Below, piece after piece: positions 42,943 through 54,767 of a stretch of DNA of 64,000 bases (positions within the stretch are counted from its first letter, which is position 1; each line of letters starts with the position of its first letter). The stretch spans positions 103,881,962 through 103,945,961 of the forward strand of contig NC_088202.1 in NCBI RefSeq assembly GCF_037126465.1. The letters are read 5' to 3'. Origin of the DNA: Ornithodoros turicata. Its lineage: Eukaryota > Arthropoda > Arachnida > Ixodida > Argasidae. Position numbers and translations under genes: made by a program. Below the pieces are notes generated by a model. The model ran no database searches. It was given only the letters and a program-made list of their open reading frames with translations, and was not told the DNA's origin.

Positions 42943-44297
42943 ACCGTTTACAGCAGCCAGTTGCTTCGGGCGCTAATAGATGGCGCCACAGTAGCCGCGC
43001 CATTGCTTGCCTTCTGGGAGTGCCTGTGTGCCTTTGCCTATGTGAGTGTTTCCGATCTTTTTTGCCGCTGTGCTACAGTTCTGTACAAAATCTGAAAAAA
43101 CAGAGGGAAGACTTGTTCCGTGATTGAGTGTACAAACTGTGACAGAGATCTGATCGTGTGGGGCGAAGCTGTTTGTTAAATTTACGAGCCGTCGCTATAC
43201 AAAGACTGCCCGCGTTCGATGCCTTTTGCAATGAACGGGTTTCCAAAAAGAGAGAAAAACAAGCTGATTCGACAACAGTAGTAGTCGAATCTTTAGAGGA
43301 AGGATTTCAAACCGGGAGAGTCAGCGAGGGTAAGTAATGCAGCCCTCAAAGTGGCGCAGCATTTCTGTGTGAGCCCCAAACGCCGCTGCAGGCGTTGGCT
43401 GCTGCTTGTGAGAATAAGCTTTCCCCGTAGTAGCAGGGGTCACGTTCCTTGCAGTTGAAGGGTTCCGTGTACATGCCTTGTCAGTGCACGAAGGATTCGT
43501 GAGCCCCTTGTTTGTCGCCTCTACAACCTTGATGAGCGGTGTACAAATATGACTGCACCTGCTGCTCAAACCCGCTTTACATGTGCATGTTGCCGCCAAA
43601 GTGGGCCCGAAGCGACTCTCTGTACTACACGGTCTTCGCACTGTTTGTGTCGACCTGATGTCGGCCTTTAAAATTCATACATCATCGTTGCACTGGCACA
43701 GTACTACACCGATATGGCAGCTGTCAAACAGCTTCGTTCCCTTTGCAAATTCTCTGTAGTTCAGCGTAGGCTTTCCGTATCCCTCTAGCTCGTTGATCAT
43801 GTGGTTGTATACATCTGAAATCAACACTAAAAGTATGCTACTTCATAAGGACAACATTACAGCCCTTACATGCATATCTTTCTCAGGTCGCTGTACCGTA
43901 ACTCTTGCGATAAAAAGCAAGAAATCACGATCTCACAATATTGCATTATGAAATTGCCCACAACAAAAGAAGAGGGAAAAAAACCCGCCGAAATATGTAG
44001 TAACTCAAGCATAGTGGGGTCGATCGTCTGGGTCGCACGAGGACAGAAATATCACTCTAAATCAAGAAAATGCACTCATCTGACCGTTGAAGCTTGGGCC
44101 AAAGCCTCGTGCCATCCTTCCATCCGGAATTCGTTGCAAAAAATTTAAAATCGGAGAAAGCGTCTCTGGGTTGCACCGCCGTACTACGTGCGCCGTGCCA
44201 ACAGGCAGCCGAAAGAGAAGGCAAGCAGTGGCGCGCAAGGTCACGTGCGCTAAGATGGCGGCGCCCACATAACTCTGCTGTAAACGGTCTATAGCAG
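42943..44297. mobile_element. DNA transposon copy with 25-bp terminal inverted repeats
   Basis: Positions 42943-42967 and 44273-44297 are exact inverted repeats containing CTATAGACCGTTTACAGCAG. Similarity continues inward, with GATGGCGCC and GCGCCACTGCTTGCCTTCT-like words on both arms, over about 100 bp. The 1,355-bp interior holds a SWIM zinc-finger remnant on the minus strand. No target duplication is obvious. It interrupts a plus-strand open frame that begins at 42827. Confidence 0.75.
43321..43641 (-). pseudogene. SWIM zinc-finger protein remnant of a transposon
   Basis: A minus-strand frame with CTCKAGLSSRCSH, the SWIM pattern CxC..CxH, followed by GLTNPSCTDKACTRN. SWIM domains in this context are typical of transposon-encoded proteins in arthropods, some of which also carry a YqaJ-type nuclease. 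No nuclease or further domain is visible, and the frame covers only 106 codons. Because it sits inside the inverted repeats of 42943-44297, it is probably the last trace of that family's protein. Host function is unlikely. Confidence 0.6.
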
Positions 44298-44605
44298 TGA
44301 GCACAGCACACGCAAAGGGTGCATTTGGAATTGCGGAACACTTCAGTGTGCGTCGCACGAAATGTATTTTTAAGCTTGTGACTCTTTAGTGTCGCGTTTT
44401 CGTTGCACAACCGTGCGTGCGTCGTCAAGTTTTCTCAAAATCTCGGATATTAACTGGGCTGTAAGTCATACACTCCGAAAAACTCCGTTCTTCGAAAAAC
44501 CAATAAACTCCGAAAGACATGCTCCGGTAAAACCACAGGGGTGACACAAACCCGCCATTGTTGTAACTACCCTCAAGCGGGTGCTTTTGGCAAAACTGCC
44601 ATCTT

Positions 44606-45044
44606 GTCCTGGTCGCACGTCATAGAAAACGTGATTTTGAGGTCATGTGACTTTGTTTACATATCGTTTTGCCGCTTACCGACATATTTTCGCCGTCATA
44701 ACACCAAAAGATGAACGTGTTTTGCCAGCGTAAACTATGCGGTGCTTCTTCCGCAACATAGTAGCCCGTTTCAACTTAGTACATCGCATCGGCTCGGTAA
44801 GTCTTAACGCGCGGTCGTCATCACATCTTTGGAAGTTGTCAACAATACGAGGCTTTATGTGTAAAACTCCGCGTTTTATTGCGAGATTATCGGATAAAAA
44901 TAATTACCGTGATCGAAAAACATCCAAAACGTCGTCCAGAAACAATAACCGCATTGTTTACAAACGGTTTGGCCACCGATCACGGGCGCCGCCATCTTTA
45001 AGGTCACGTGTACCTTGACGTTTGCTGTGACGTGCGACCAGGAC
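44606..45044. mobile_element. Inverted-repeat element, GTCCTGGTCGCACGTCA family
   Basis: GTCCTGGTCGCACGTCA (44606-44622) and its exact complement (45028-45044) enclose 439 bp. Similarity carries on to about 27 bp with two mismatches. The interior is AT-rich and non-coding. Target duplication not resolved. Confidence 0.72.
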
Positions 45045-45157
45045 CTGTCCAGGATGCATTGCGTTCGCAAAGCACGCTTTCGTCTACGGAGCAATACATT
45101 GGATGCCACCCCTGTGTGGGTAAAGCGCAGAAATATACTCCGAAAACCCGGAACACT

Positions 45158-45722
45158 ACTTGTAACTTAACTCGGTACTTTTACGTCGTGGTAACTTTCA
45201 GAGGGACTCGTTTTTTATTTTTTTATTTTTTTTCAGTTTCAGGCAAACTAAGTTACAAGTTAAATTTAATTTTTTTTTTCACTCACGTACACTTATTTTC
45301 TTGCTTTCTCTCCGGTTCTTTCATGACATTTTATGCCATAAAACGTGATATTCAATCAATGACAGTATTCTAGTCAGGAAGTAAGAACCGCTGCGGTTGA
45401 TATGAAGCTGAACCATTGTACGCCCACAGGGACTAAGATGCAAACCGTTCGAATTCTTCGGCATAAACGAAAACGATCTGAGTGTGTTGCACTCCTCCGG
45501 AGGCAGCTGAAGGTTGAACTCAACTACTGACGCGCCCAGCACCTGTGTAGTGCTGTTTTGTGTCCGAAGTAACTTAGAAGTAACTCGTTCTTTTTTCTAA
45601 GTGGCTCCGTAACTCGAGTTGCATTTCAGGCTGAAGAACTTGGTTATTAACTTAGTTACATTTTTCGTACGGTAACTTAACTCGTAACGAGTTCTTTGTG
45701 ACGGGTAACTTCTCTATCTATG
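45158..45722 (-). mobile_element. Second copy of the CATAGATTGAG hAT-like family, truncated
   Basis: Reverse-oriented relative of 16312-17356: GTAACTTCTCTATCTATG ends at 45722, and CTTAACTCGGTACTTTTACG, TTGATATGAAGCTGAACCAT and ACGAAAACGATCTGAGTGTG match in order. It lacks the other terminus (truncated near 45158) and lacks the 425-bp insert, so it shows the uninterrupted state. Confidence 0.75.
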
Positions 45723-47960
45723 CTAATCGGTGTACAACATGCGAGAGGTAATATCAGGTTCCGGCGACGGCTTGCTCCTCTTTCCTACATCTTACTACCT
45801 CGGCAGAGAACCAGGCAGTTCACAGCGGGTCATCCTTTACTGTACTGAAAAGTGCTGGGAAATGGCGTACAGCATACCATTGAACTCCATTACATAGGCT
45901 ATTGCCAATTTGCAAAGAAAAAAAAGAAAAAGCGGTCACGTAGTATAGGCAGAAGTATCCCAGTATCCCAGAGTCCCATGCGCAGGCCAGCACGCTGCTA
46001 CCCGTTGAAAAGAGGGTGAGAGGTCGCTCCTCTGTTTCCTTCCTCCATGCTCTGGACCACACGCCAACCTTTCCCGTGGTCACTAGAGGTCTGCGTTGCT
46101 TGTGGATGTCACTGTGAACTATTAAAATTTACGCCGCCTTCACACTGGGATGCTGAATGAAAGGAAGCAGCCGAGGCAACAATACGAAGTGTAGTTGTCG
46201 TGTAGTACATCTTTTCTTACACCTCGAGTCACAAAAATGTACAGGGATATCGCGAACCTTTTGGAGGTGAAGCTGTAGGAGGTGTATGGACTCACCAATT
46301 AATTTGTCTGCTGTATGAATTCAGCAAGATTCCAAGCGATGCAGGGACTTTATGCGCGGCAGTCGAGTTGGAAGGTATAGGCGTTTTTACCGTCTGGCGA
46401 ACCGGTTACCGCATCATATTTCTTTTTTTGTTCAGTTCCGGTTCGCTCAAGGGGAGAGGAAAAATGTTTACGGTTCGGTTCGGATACGGTTCGGCAAAAA
46501 ATAACGGTTTTTTGCGGTTTTCGGTTACGGTTCAGTTCCGGTTTCGACCCCTGATTTAAAGTACGCCGCAAAAACCGACCGTGCGCAACGGTGGCGGAGA
46601 GCATGCCGTGCCAGCTTGTGATCTGCCCGCGACCTCGCGCTGACGCTACAGAGTCCGCGTTCGCTCATTGGTTCAGAGAAATGTTGTCTGCTACTCGGCT
46701 GTTCGGGGCTCTGAAAAAGGATTGCTCCTGGCTCGGTCAGATTCGGCCGCTCCTTCGATCCCCAATTCTCCGGGGGAACTGGCAAAACTGGTTTACGGCG
46801 GCAAAAGGACAGGGCGCTGACCCCCACTGACCAGCGAACCAGAACGCGTGGACCCTGTAACGTCATCGTTGTTTGGCATCATGCTTCTCCTCCTCATTAT
46901 ACCCAGAGTGGCGAGTTAAGGGTGAACGCGCGGAGCTATGTTTATGTGAGTTTCTTTTCTGGGAAAGAAATTGCATACATCAAAACCTTTCGTGCTATTC
47001 GGTAAATTGACACACACACTTTCATCAGACGTCTTAACCTAACTTTTTTTTTATGTCCATCTGTAAGCTTGCGGCGAAGCAACATGGGAATGGTGGAAGT
47101 TACATCCCTCGTCGACCATGTCTTATCCTGCCTTTGTGTCGACCTGCCATGCACTGACGCTGATGCGCATAGTACAGAGCGAGACCACGCTGCCTGCGCA
47201 AACTAACGGCTCAAGCCACATCACTTTGACCCCTCCCTCTACCCTTTCGACCAATCGAAGACAACTCATTGAGTTAAATACATCGTTTCAGTGAATTTGA
47301 TTAGTTTTGTTTCTTAATCGTCTGTCCCCACATATAACATGTTCTTTTCCTTGTAGAGGCCAGGACGTTGACTCTTGGTCTGCGAACTTTGTAAGAGAAC
47401 GGATGTCGCAAATCGCGAGTCTTGCACCCTCTATAGTCCAAACATTCGTGCATTTTGAATGCGAATAGTGTCGACTCATCGGTTGAAGGAAGTCAAAAAA
47501 GAGGCCTGTCTCGTCTATATGCACGGAAAAGGACAAAACAGCTCCGTGTGCTGCGAGTCCGATGCACAAAGGAGCACCGACGTACTCTGTCTAGACCCAT
47601 TTCGACTTTTCGAGAAAAAAATAAAATAAGACTCCGGAAGGCTTTACAATGTACAGGCTGTAAAAGATGTGGTCGTGTTTGCGTGCTTTATCAAATCTCT
47701 AAGAGGATGGCCCGTCTGTAGTCGGATTATTGTACCGGGATTAGAGCAGGGGAGAAATTATAGCGCCGAGAGATAAGGCATGCCTATAGGAGAAGACTTT
47801 ACTTCCGATCCTGAAAAGGAAGCGCTCCGAGGAAAAAAAGACTGGCAACATTGTGATTGTGTGACGGGGGGAATAAAAGACAGCGATAAGCCGAAATGGC
47901 TGTGAGATGAAACCACAGGGTTGTGTCATCAAAGTGCCAGGAGCTTACTTCTTGGGAGGG

Positions 47961-48007
<47 letters not shown>

Positions 48008-48905
48008 CATTTATTTCTGCAGTGCGTAAAGGGCGTAAAGGCTATTGCATGGAGAACTGGAATGATGTCAACAATTTTCTCGCGGACATCGATAAAATAT
48101 CGACATTTTTATTGGACGCGTTAGGCGATGCCCATTGTTATTAAAAATCTCAATATTTTTTGCATCTCTGTATACTAGCGTGACGTGTATTGGTGCACGG
48201 GAACTCCAATAGGATGTAAAATCTAATCGTAGTACCAAAAGAAAGGGTGTAAAATAGAACCGGTATTTTCGTTTAATAATCGGGGCCATCATCTATACAG
48301 GGTGTGGAAAGTCATTACCAAGACGGAATTTTGCTTCGCTATTACTCAAAAAACGCTATGGACCAAATAGCGTATGAGTACATAAGTAACATAAAGTAAG
48401 CTTAGTCAGCCTTTACATGTGTGGCGTCATGCAAAGCAAATTACCAAGCTGAATCGTTGGCCACTGTTCCCACTTGCTGATGAGTCCCATGTCAGCGAAT
48501 GAAATCCTGTAGCGCAATCGTAACGCCACTGTGGTTAGGGCCAAGTAAGATTTGTATGGAAAGGTCTGTGTGTCACAGAGGAGCTAGGCGATTTTAGATA
48601 TTTATTTATTACTTATTTTTTATATAGCGTGCTCTGGATAGAAAAGAGTCTATCGGTTTATGAGAATCTGTTGTATCGACCTTCGACTTGGGCTACACTG
48701 TGTATGTTCTATATTGTGTTTGTGCCACCTGAAGTCCCTGTCATCAAAAACCGCACGGACGGTGTGTGGCTCTACATGGTGATCGTGCATGCGATTTTAC
48801 ACTAATTTGTGAACTGTCTGTAATTCGAAGAATGAAGAAACTGGAATCCGTGTCAAGTACTGCCGACAAACAAACAAAAAGAGACAAACACACACACACA
48901 CACCT
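45723..48905. other. Intergenic; a microsatellite, no gene recognised
   Basis: 46400-46555 is a GGTTCGG-type tract ending GGTTTCGACCCCTGA, probably one end of an element whose partner end is not seen. An (AT)n run of about 42 bp lies at 47961-48004. TACAGGGTGTGGAAAGT at 48297 resembles a MITE terminus, but its mate was not found. Confidence 0.4.
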
Positions 48906-49022
48906 GAAGCTATTTATATTTATTAAGACACAAGCTTTCACTCATCACACTGCATTTCTTCAGATGTGAAGAAATGCAGTCTGCTACATGAAAGCTTGTG
49001 TCTTAATAAATGTAAATAGCTT
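48906..49022. repeat. Near-perfect palindrome with arms of about 57 bp
   Basis: GAAGCTATTTATATTTATTA, AGACACAAGCTTTCA and CACTGCATTTCTTCA on the left are answered in reverse order by TGAAGAAATGCAGT, TGAAAGCTTGTGTCT and TAATAAATGTAAATAGCTTC. The centre is near 48965. A (CA)n run precedes it. Confidence 0.75.
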
Positions 49023-52000
49023 CTGTTGTGTTTTTTGTTGTTGTTATTTTCGTAAACTGCCTGTAACAAATAATTGAGAAGCCTCGTAAACCGTCCTTTG
49101 TGATTCAGTCCCCCGTTCATTTTGATGTATTGACGCAGTCTGGTATGAGCCGGCACAGGCAGTCTGATAGGCTGATTACGGTGCACTTCTGTGGTGTGTA
49201 GTTTGGTTACATCTTTGGCAAGCGTAAATGGCTCACGTAACACAAGAGATGAAGACGTACGCGAGGCGAGTTTACAGTGAAATCAGGGTAAAAATGAATG
49301 GAGACTCGCAAAATGTTTTCCAGACATCGCACCACGGAGGTTGAGGTGGCTTTACCACAGACACATTTTTTGAATGACAATATAAAAAGCGATTCATTTG
49401 AAGTGTCGTAGTCGAACGGTTTGCAGCTCAGCCGGCAGAGGAGAGGCGGCGGCCTCGTGGAATGCCCACAAGTGACAAACACACACAAAAAAAAGAAAAG
49501 AAAAAGAAAGACAAGATAGCACATGCTTCATTTGCCATCCGAACGTCCTCCGCGTCGTTATCTTACATGAAGGATTTCGAAGTGTGTTTCAGATAGAGTT
49601 AGTTGTAGTATAGAATAGTTAGACACAGATACGAGGCAAAGTGAAAACGAAACCGCAGTTTAGCCATAGCAATAATGTGTTGTACGCGGGGTGACTGTTT
49701 TGAAAAGTGATAAAGCGCTTTTTATGATGTCTATAATATTATGCATGTAAAAAACAAATTGCGGTTACCTTTTGACTCTGCCTCGTGGTTAGTAGCCCAG
49801 AGAGAGAGAGAGAGAACTCCCAGAAAGAAGAGGTAAGAAAGATCGACGGCTGAGAGAAAAATCTGCGACATATTCCGCAAATGCAGCATAGCTGTCTCGC
49901 AGTTATCACCTTTTCACGTAGCGCCTGCTCCTCCGCAACTTTTACTCACGTGTACACTCCAGGTACAAGTGTTTCAAGTCGCATATAGGGCTAATCTAGC
50001 GCAACACGGTGCCTTCTTTCTCTCGCTTCTTTTCGAGGGCTTCTGTCTTGTTCAGTTTTTCAACCTCTTAGATTCGCTGTCCCCATTTGATCGGCTTAAT
50101 ATCTTCCGATTCCATGACGCTCGAGTGTGCGATAAATTTCACGTTACTCCTCTTTTTAAACTCCTCAAGGACACGGAATCTTCAGACCCATTTCAAAGGC
50201 TGAGCAAAAAAAGACTGGGTGGGGAGTGAAACGGCAAAGTTTGATAGAAGCACAGTGTTATAGAGGCTCATTTCGGGCATCTTAAACGGCGGACGAAAAT
50301 AGCGTGGCTTTGATTACGGTCTTCCTCTATTACAGAGGGTCAAGGACGAGGAGAAATGGGAGATCTTTTCTGCGGGGTCGAAGTAAAATAGCTCGTGAAG
50401 AGCGAGATGCTCTCTGCACGACGATGACTCCCGCAGTGCTTTCGGAGAGCAAGAAGAAAGGGAAAATCAATGGTGCTGGTGATGCGCTTTGCAGGGAGGG
50501 GACGTGAGGCACTGGATACTTATTTTGCGAGGTGCAGTTTCGAGGAAGGCAGTTCGGATTCATTATCTCATCTGATACATGTACATTGTTAAGAGGATGT
50601 AGAGTCAGTCTGACGAAGGCTTTAATAATGACGATCATCGAGAGGGCGTTGACCATGATTCTTCCTCTCGTATATGAGGGCAGAGAGGAGATATCTCATT
50701 TATGGTCGTCATCACGGAGAAATTGATCTAAGGTTTATAACGACGGAACGCTTCTTTTCGTGATGTAATTCCAGTTCAGTCTATCTGTATTAGGGTTGTC
50801 GCGCCGCGCCGTATTGTGGCGACTATATAGTGACTGTACGATGAGTGTCTTTGATCTGCACGATCCTGTAGAGACGAGTGATGCCCTCGAACCCAACCTG
50901 GCATCGTGGGAAACGGCACGCAAACCTCGGACCAAAGAACGTCCTGCTAACCCATCAAAGAAGGAACTGCGTGCTATCAAATTCCTGTACAACGGTCACC
51001 ACACAGGGATAAGTTAGAGAGCTTGCGGAGATGGCTCGTGTCGTGTAGCATACCGTGACCTCTGTACTTCCCTTGGCCATCAACAGAAATATCATCAGAT
51101 GTTGCCTGGTGGGTCGCCCATCCGTTTTGCGTCTGCGAACCATGCGTGGTCGTGTCTGAACACTATACCGTACGTTACTGTCGCGCAGTTGCTGGATTGT
51201 CTGTACCTTATTTCTCGACCGAGTAAAACTATACTGATATACTGATATGGGGAAAACGCTTGTCCTATATACGCAAGTGTTCGTTGAGCATGTGCGATCA
51301 TGTATAAATTGTGAACATATCAGATTGGATATTACGCAAGAACCCTATCTGAATGCAGAGTAGCGGGACCAACCTTTTTTGTGACAAGGCTCTCTGCATA
51401 ATCTTTTTTACGTGTTTCCCTCCACCTATCTGCAGAAGAAAATTGCTGTGTGACCGATACGTTTGACTAGCTAAAACTCGGTTAAACTTTTCATCTGCGG
51501 GTCGTTGTTATATCGCGTGAATGACTTGCCTCTTCAGTGCATAATTCCTGTTAATAGCATTGTAGTGTCCCAAACGAGAAATGAGACACAGGCCTGTTCC
51601 ATTCCAGAACGTTCTAATGATGCACTACAGTGTTCTACCTTACAATGTCCTATACCTTATTCCTTCTCGTTTAAGAGCATCGTATGCACAGGAACAGTCT
51701 GCTGCCAGTTGACGTTCCCTGACTATTACCTGTCGTACACGGGTGACAGAGCTCCTTCCCGGCTCCAGTAACGGCAAAAATGAGAGAAAATATTCGACGC
51801 GTTGCCATCCCAAGTACATGTCTTGGAAAGGATGTGCTGAGCTGTCGCCATGACGATTGACGAGTATACGTTTCTACTGTTTACGGGGTAAGCGCCGCAC
51901 TGCCCTGTCTCGAAAGGCTTTATTTGACCAATTAGTGTTGAAGCCCGGGAACACTACAACTTTTCATTTCGTACGTACCAAACCACTGAGTGAGAAAGCT

Positions 52001-52483
52001 GAACTTACAGGTCCCTAGTTGTCACTAACGGGAAGAGGTGCTCTATCCTGGCGTCTTAAAGTAAGTTACGAGGAGTACCATATAGGAGGAGGATGAGCAC
52101 TAGACCCTTTAAGTTTCGTATGTGAATAAAAACGAAGTAACATTCGTCGTAGCTCAAGCACATATCGTTACCCGCAACACCACGGATGGCACCAAAATGT
52201 CGCAGAATACGAGACTGTCATTGTTGTGTGCTGTCACTGCTTCCGGCTTTAAATACTAAAGTGACCGCAAATTGAGCATACCGAGTGTCACACTAACAAC
52301 CAAATTATAATTTGGGAGATGTTAAAGGGCACTAAAGTGCGAAAACTTCACCTCGCGGCACAAAAGATGCTGTTACCTTGACAACAACACAGAAGGAACG
52401 GGATTGGTCAATTGCAATTTCCGCTCTCCCTCTCCTTCTGAAAAAGGTCGGTAATGCGGAGCATAGCCAACAGTTAGGTAGAG
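49023..52483. other. Intergenic, one weak ORF candidate
   Basis: No recognisable gene. (GA)n at 49799-49816. The 59-codon frame at 50840 is listed separately. Confidence 0.4.
50840..51019 (+). CDS. Short ORF of unknown nature
   Basis: MSVFDLHDPVETSDALEPNL, then a Lys/Arg/Pro-rich middle (KPRTKERPANPSKKELRAIK) and FLYNGHHTGIS before a stop at 51017-51019. A TATATAG sequence lies about 20 bp upstream. Composition is protein-like, but I recognise no family, no intron signals and no neighbours that support it. A chance ORF is quite possible. Confidence 0.2.
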
Positions 52484-52883
52484 CACGACCTACTAGATTA
52501 TAACGACCACGTCACAATCAGAAAACCCTATGAGGAGCCTGTCCGCACGACCCGCCAGGGGCGCTACCGATCGGCACAACACGATTGGACGATGGAAATT
52601 TGAATTCTGAACGCGCAGAAGCGTGTGTACGACTGCCGTAGCAGACGACAGCGATATCCCCTATGAAAACGCGTAGAATGATGATGATAATTAACCTCAG
52701 AATGAAACATCTGTGGAACGTCCACCGCTTGTACAGAAATACTAAGGTAAGCTGAAGTACAAAGTATTGTAGAAGTTGAGGAAGCAATAACTGGGACGAT
52801 CAGAAGCGCCACCGCTACCTTCCAAAAATGCGGCGCATAGAAGGGGTGCGCCTGACATGGTCGTTATAATCTAGTAGGTCGTG
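52484..52883. mobile_element. 400-bp inverted-repeat element with 7-bp target duplication
   Basis: Positions 52484-52509 and 52858-52883 are exact 26-bp inverted repeats (key part CCTACTAGATTATAACGACC). GGTAGAG lies directly outside both ends, giving a 7-8-bp target duplication consistent with hAT or P-type transposases. The interior is non-coding. Confidence 0.85.
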
Positions 52884-54220
52884 GGGTAGAGTAACCGCGT
52901 ATATATAATTCACACGAGCAACATTCTCACGGAAGATTCTAGTGGAAGAAAAAGCGAAAACACTGTTCTCAGAGCCGAAGTTCCGTCTCGTGTTACGTTG
53001 AGCATTCACACAGTGTCGGAGTATCGGGAATGGCGTGCTGCGCACTTAGCAGACGACACTTAGCAGACGACACCGTCTGCGTCTTTTCCTGTCGTCTGCT
53101 ACAGAATATCTTGTGGTTGTGTCGCAGGATATCTCCCCACGGTTAGCAGTGTACGTGAAGACACGACGTTGAGCGCTCGCGCTCACGTGACAGCAGAAAC
53201 CTATGACGTTTTTTGCATCTTCCGCTGCAGTATTCTGGGGAATATGTCTCTCGTGTGAATGGGCGGAAACGCCCCTGGCGACGAAACTCTCTACTCATCA
53301 TCATTCAAATAAAGTTGCTGTTTCGACAGCATCAAATTCCTATCGTTTACCTTGCGCATCGAATTCCTCCCATTTCGACGCCAGTCTCATCTCGACAATG
53401 TACGGGTAGTCACATTGCAGTTGCGAATTCCAATACTACTTTCGCTAATGTGCAGTTCGGTTCTCCGAATGTCCGCAGGCCTGGATAGATTTACTCGGTT
53501 GTCGCACCCTCCCCGTGGATTTAGGCCTGGCCTTGGTGTCTTCCGTGGGATTGGATTTGGGAGTGGGAATTATGCGCGCACTGCTAATGGCGTTTCAGCT
53601 GTATACGCGTGCCCGCGAGAACCGATTGGGTCAACGCTTGTGGCGTTGATTGCAGTGCTCTTTCATTAGTGGGGAGAGTCAGCCGATGCACACAGGAAGT
53701 GTCGCCAAGGTTGTCCAAGTGACTGACGTCGTGGTAATTTGCTGTCAACGAACTGCTGGATGGCTTGGCTTCGAGGTGGAGAGAAACGAGAGAGAGCGTC
53801 TCAGTAGAACATCGTTATATCTGGACTCATCGGGTATGCTAGAATGCTGTATTGAGATGTCTCGCGCTTTCTTCCATTCATTTTTTTTTTTTTTTGAAAT
53901 GACGCATTGCTGTACACAGAACCTGCTTATTGAAATTGCTACACAAAATTTACGAGTAAGTTTGCGTTTTCCATGTCCGAGATGCACATACGAACTTTGA
54001 AAATAGAAGAATGGGTGTTACTTTTTCGAAAACTAAAATTGCGTTAAATAGTCGAGCATAATTAATGAATGTTGAGACAACAACGCAGCAGTAAGAGCTT
54101 TTGACCAAGGTGCAGTCAGCAGTTGCTGTTGGCTAGAATTGTACGTACTTCCTTATCAACGGTGCTCATATTTTTGTGCTATCGAATTAATCATGTACGG
54201 TAATATTCGTAATCCCCGAA
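52884..54220. other. Intergenic, small repeats only
   Basis: TTAGCAGACGACAC is tandemly doubled at 53046-53072 and followed by an inverted partner. CGCCCCTGGCGACGAAACTC at 53270 recurs with few changes at 56881-56900 (CGCCCCTGGCGATGAAACTC), and in both places is followed by CATTCAAAT.AAGTTG. A T-run lies at 53880-53895. No gene recognised. Confidence 0.4.
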
Positions 54221-54763
54221 AGGGAGACTCCGCACCAAAAACGTGTGGACGTAACAGTGCGACATCAATCCATACCATATGATGTTTCATTGGACAAATT
54301 TTCTCATCCCCAGGTGGCAGAAATTTAGAAAACGAATATTTTCCTTTGAGTGATTCAGCGCTCTTCCACGGAAGAGCGGTACAACAACACTGGGCACCAC
54401 CTGACCGGTATTCTTCACATCCGACTTTCTGTAGGTTCTGTTCCAGCGGTGGAGGGTATACTTTACAACGAAATCGAGGAAGCAAATCACTCGTCATCTA
54501 TGTCGCTCGAAGAAGTTACCAAGATCGTGCCCGAAACCAAGTAAACAGTCGACGGCCCGCACGAGGCTACCTGTGACGTCACGCAGTGTCCAGGACGCTG
54601 GAGAGAGGAGCCTTCAGGAGTTTCGGTTTCGATATAAGCTTCCCAGCTCTTTTGACAACTAACAAGTCCCCGACCGCCAAACCAATTTTCTCATTTCTGA
54701 AGAATGTACCGAACTTATTTACACAGTCACTATAAGAATTACGAATTGTCCCGGAGTTTCCCT
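54221..54763. mobile_element. TTAA-flanked element, AGGGAGACTCC family, copy 2
   Basis: Ends AGGGAGACTCC (54221) and GGAGTTTCCCT (54763) are inverted repeats with one mismatch. TTAA follows at 54764-54767, while the left TTAA has changed to CGAA. Length 543 bp, alignable with 34259-34802. Confidence 0.78.
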
Positions 54764-54767
54764 TTAA

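Noticed and set aside
48297..48320. TACAGGGTGTGGAAAGT as the start of a MITE
   Set aside because: No inverted partner end was found within the following kilobases.
53650..54000. 116-codon plus-strand ORF
   Set aside because: It crosses a T-run and has no conserved motif or splice support.
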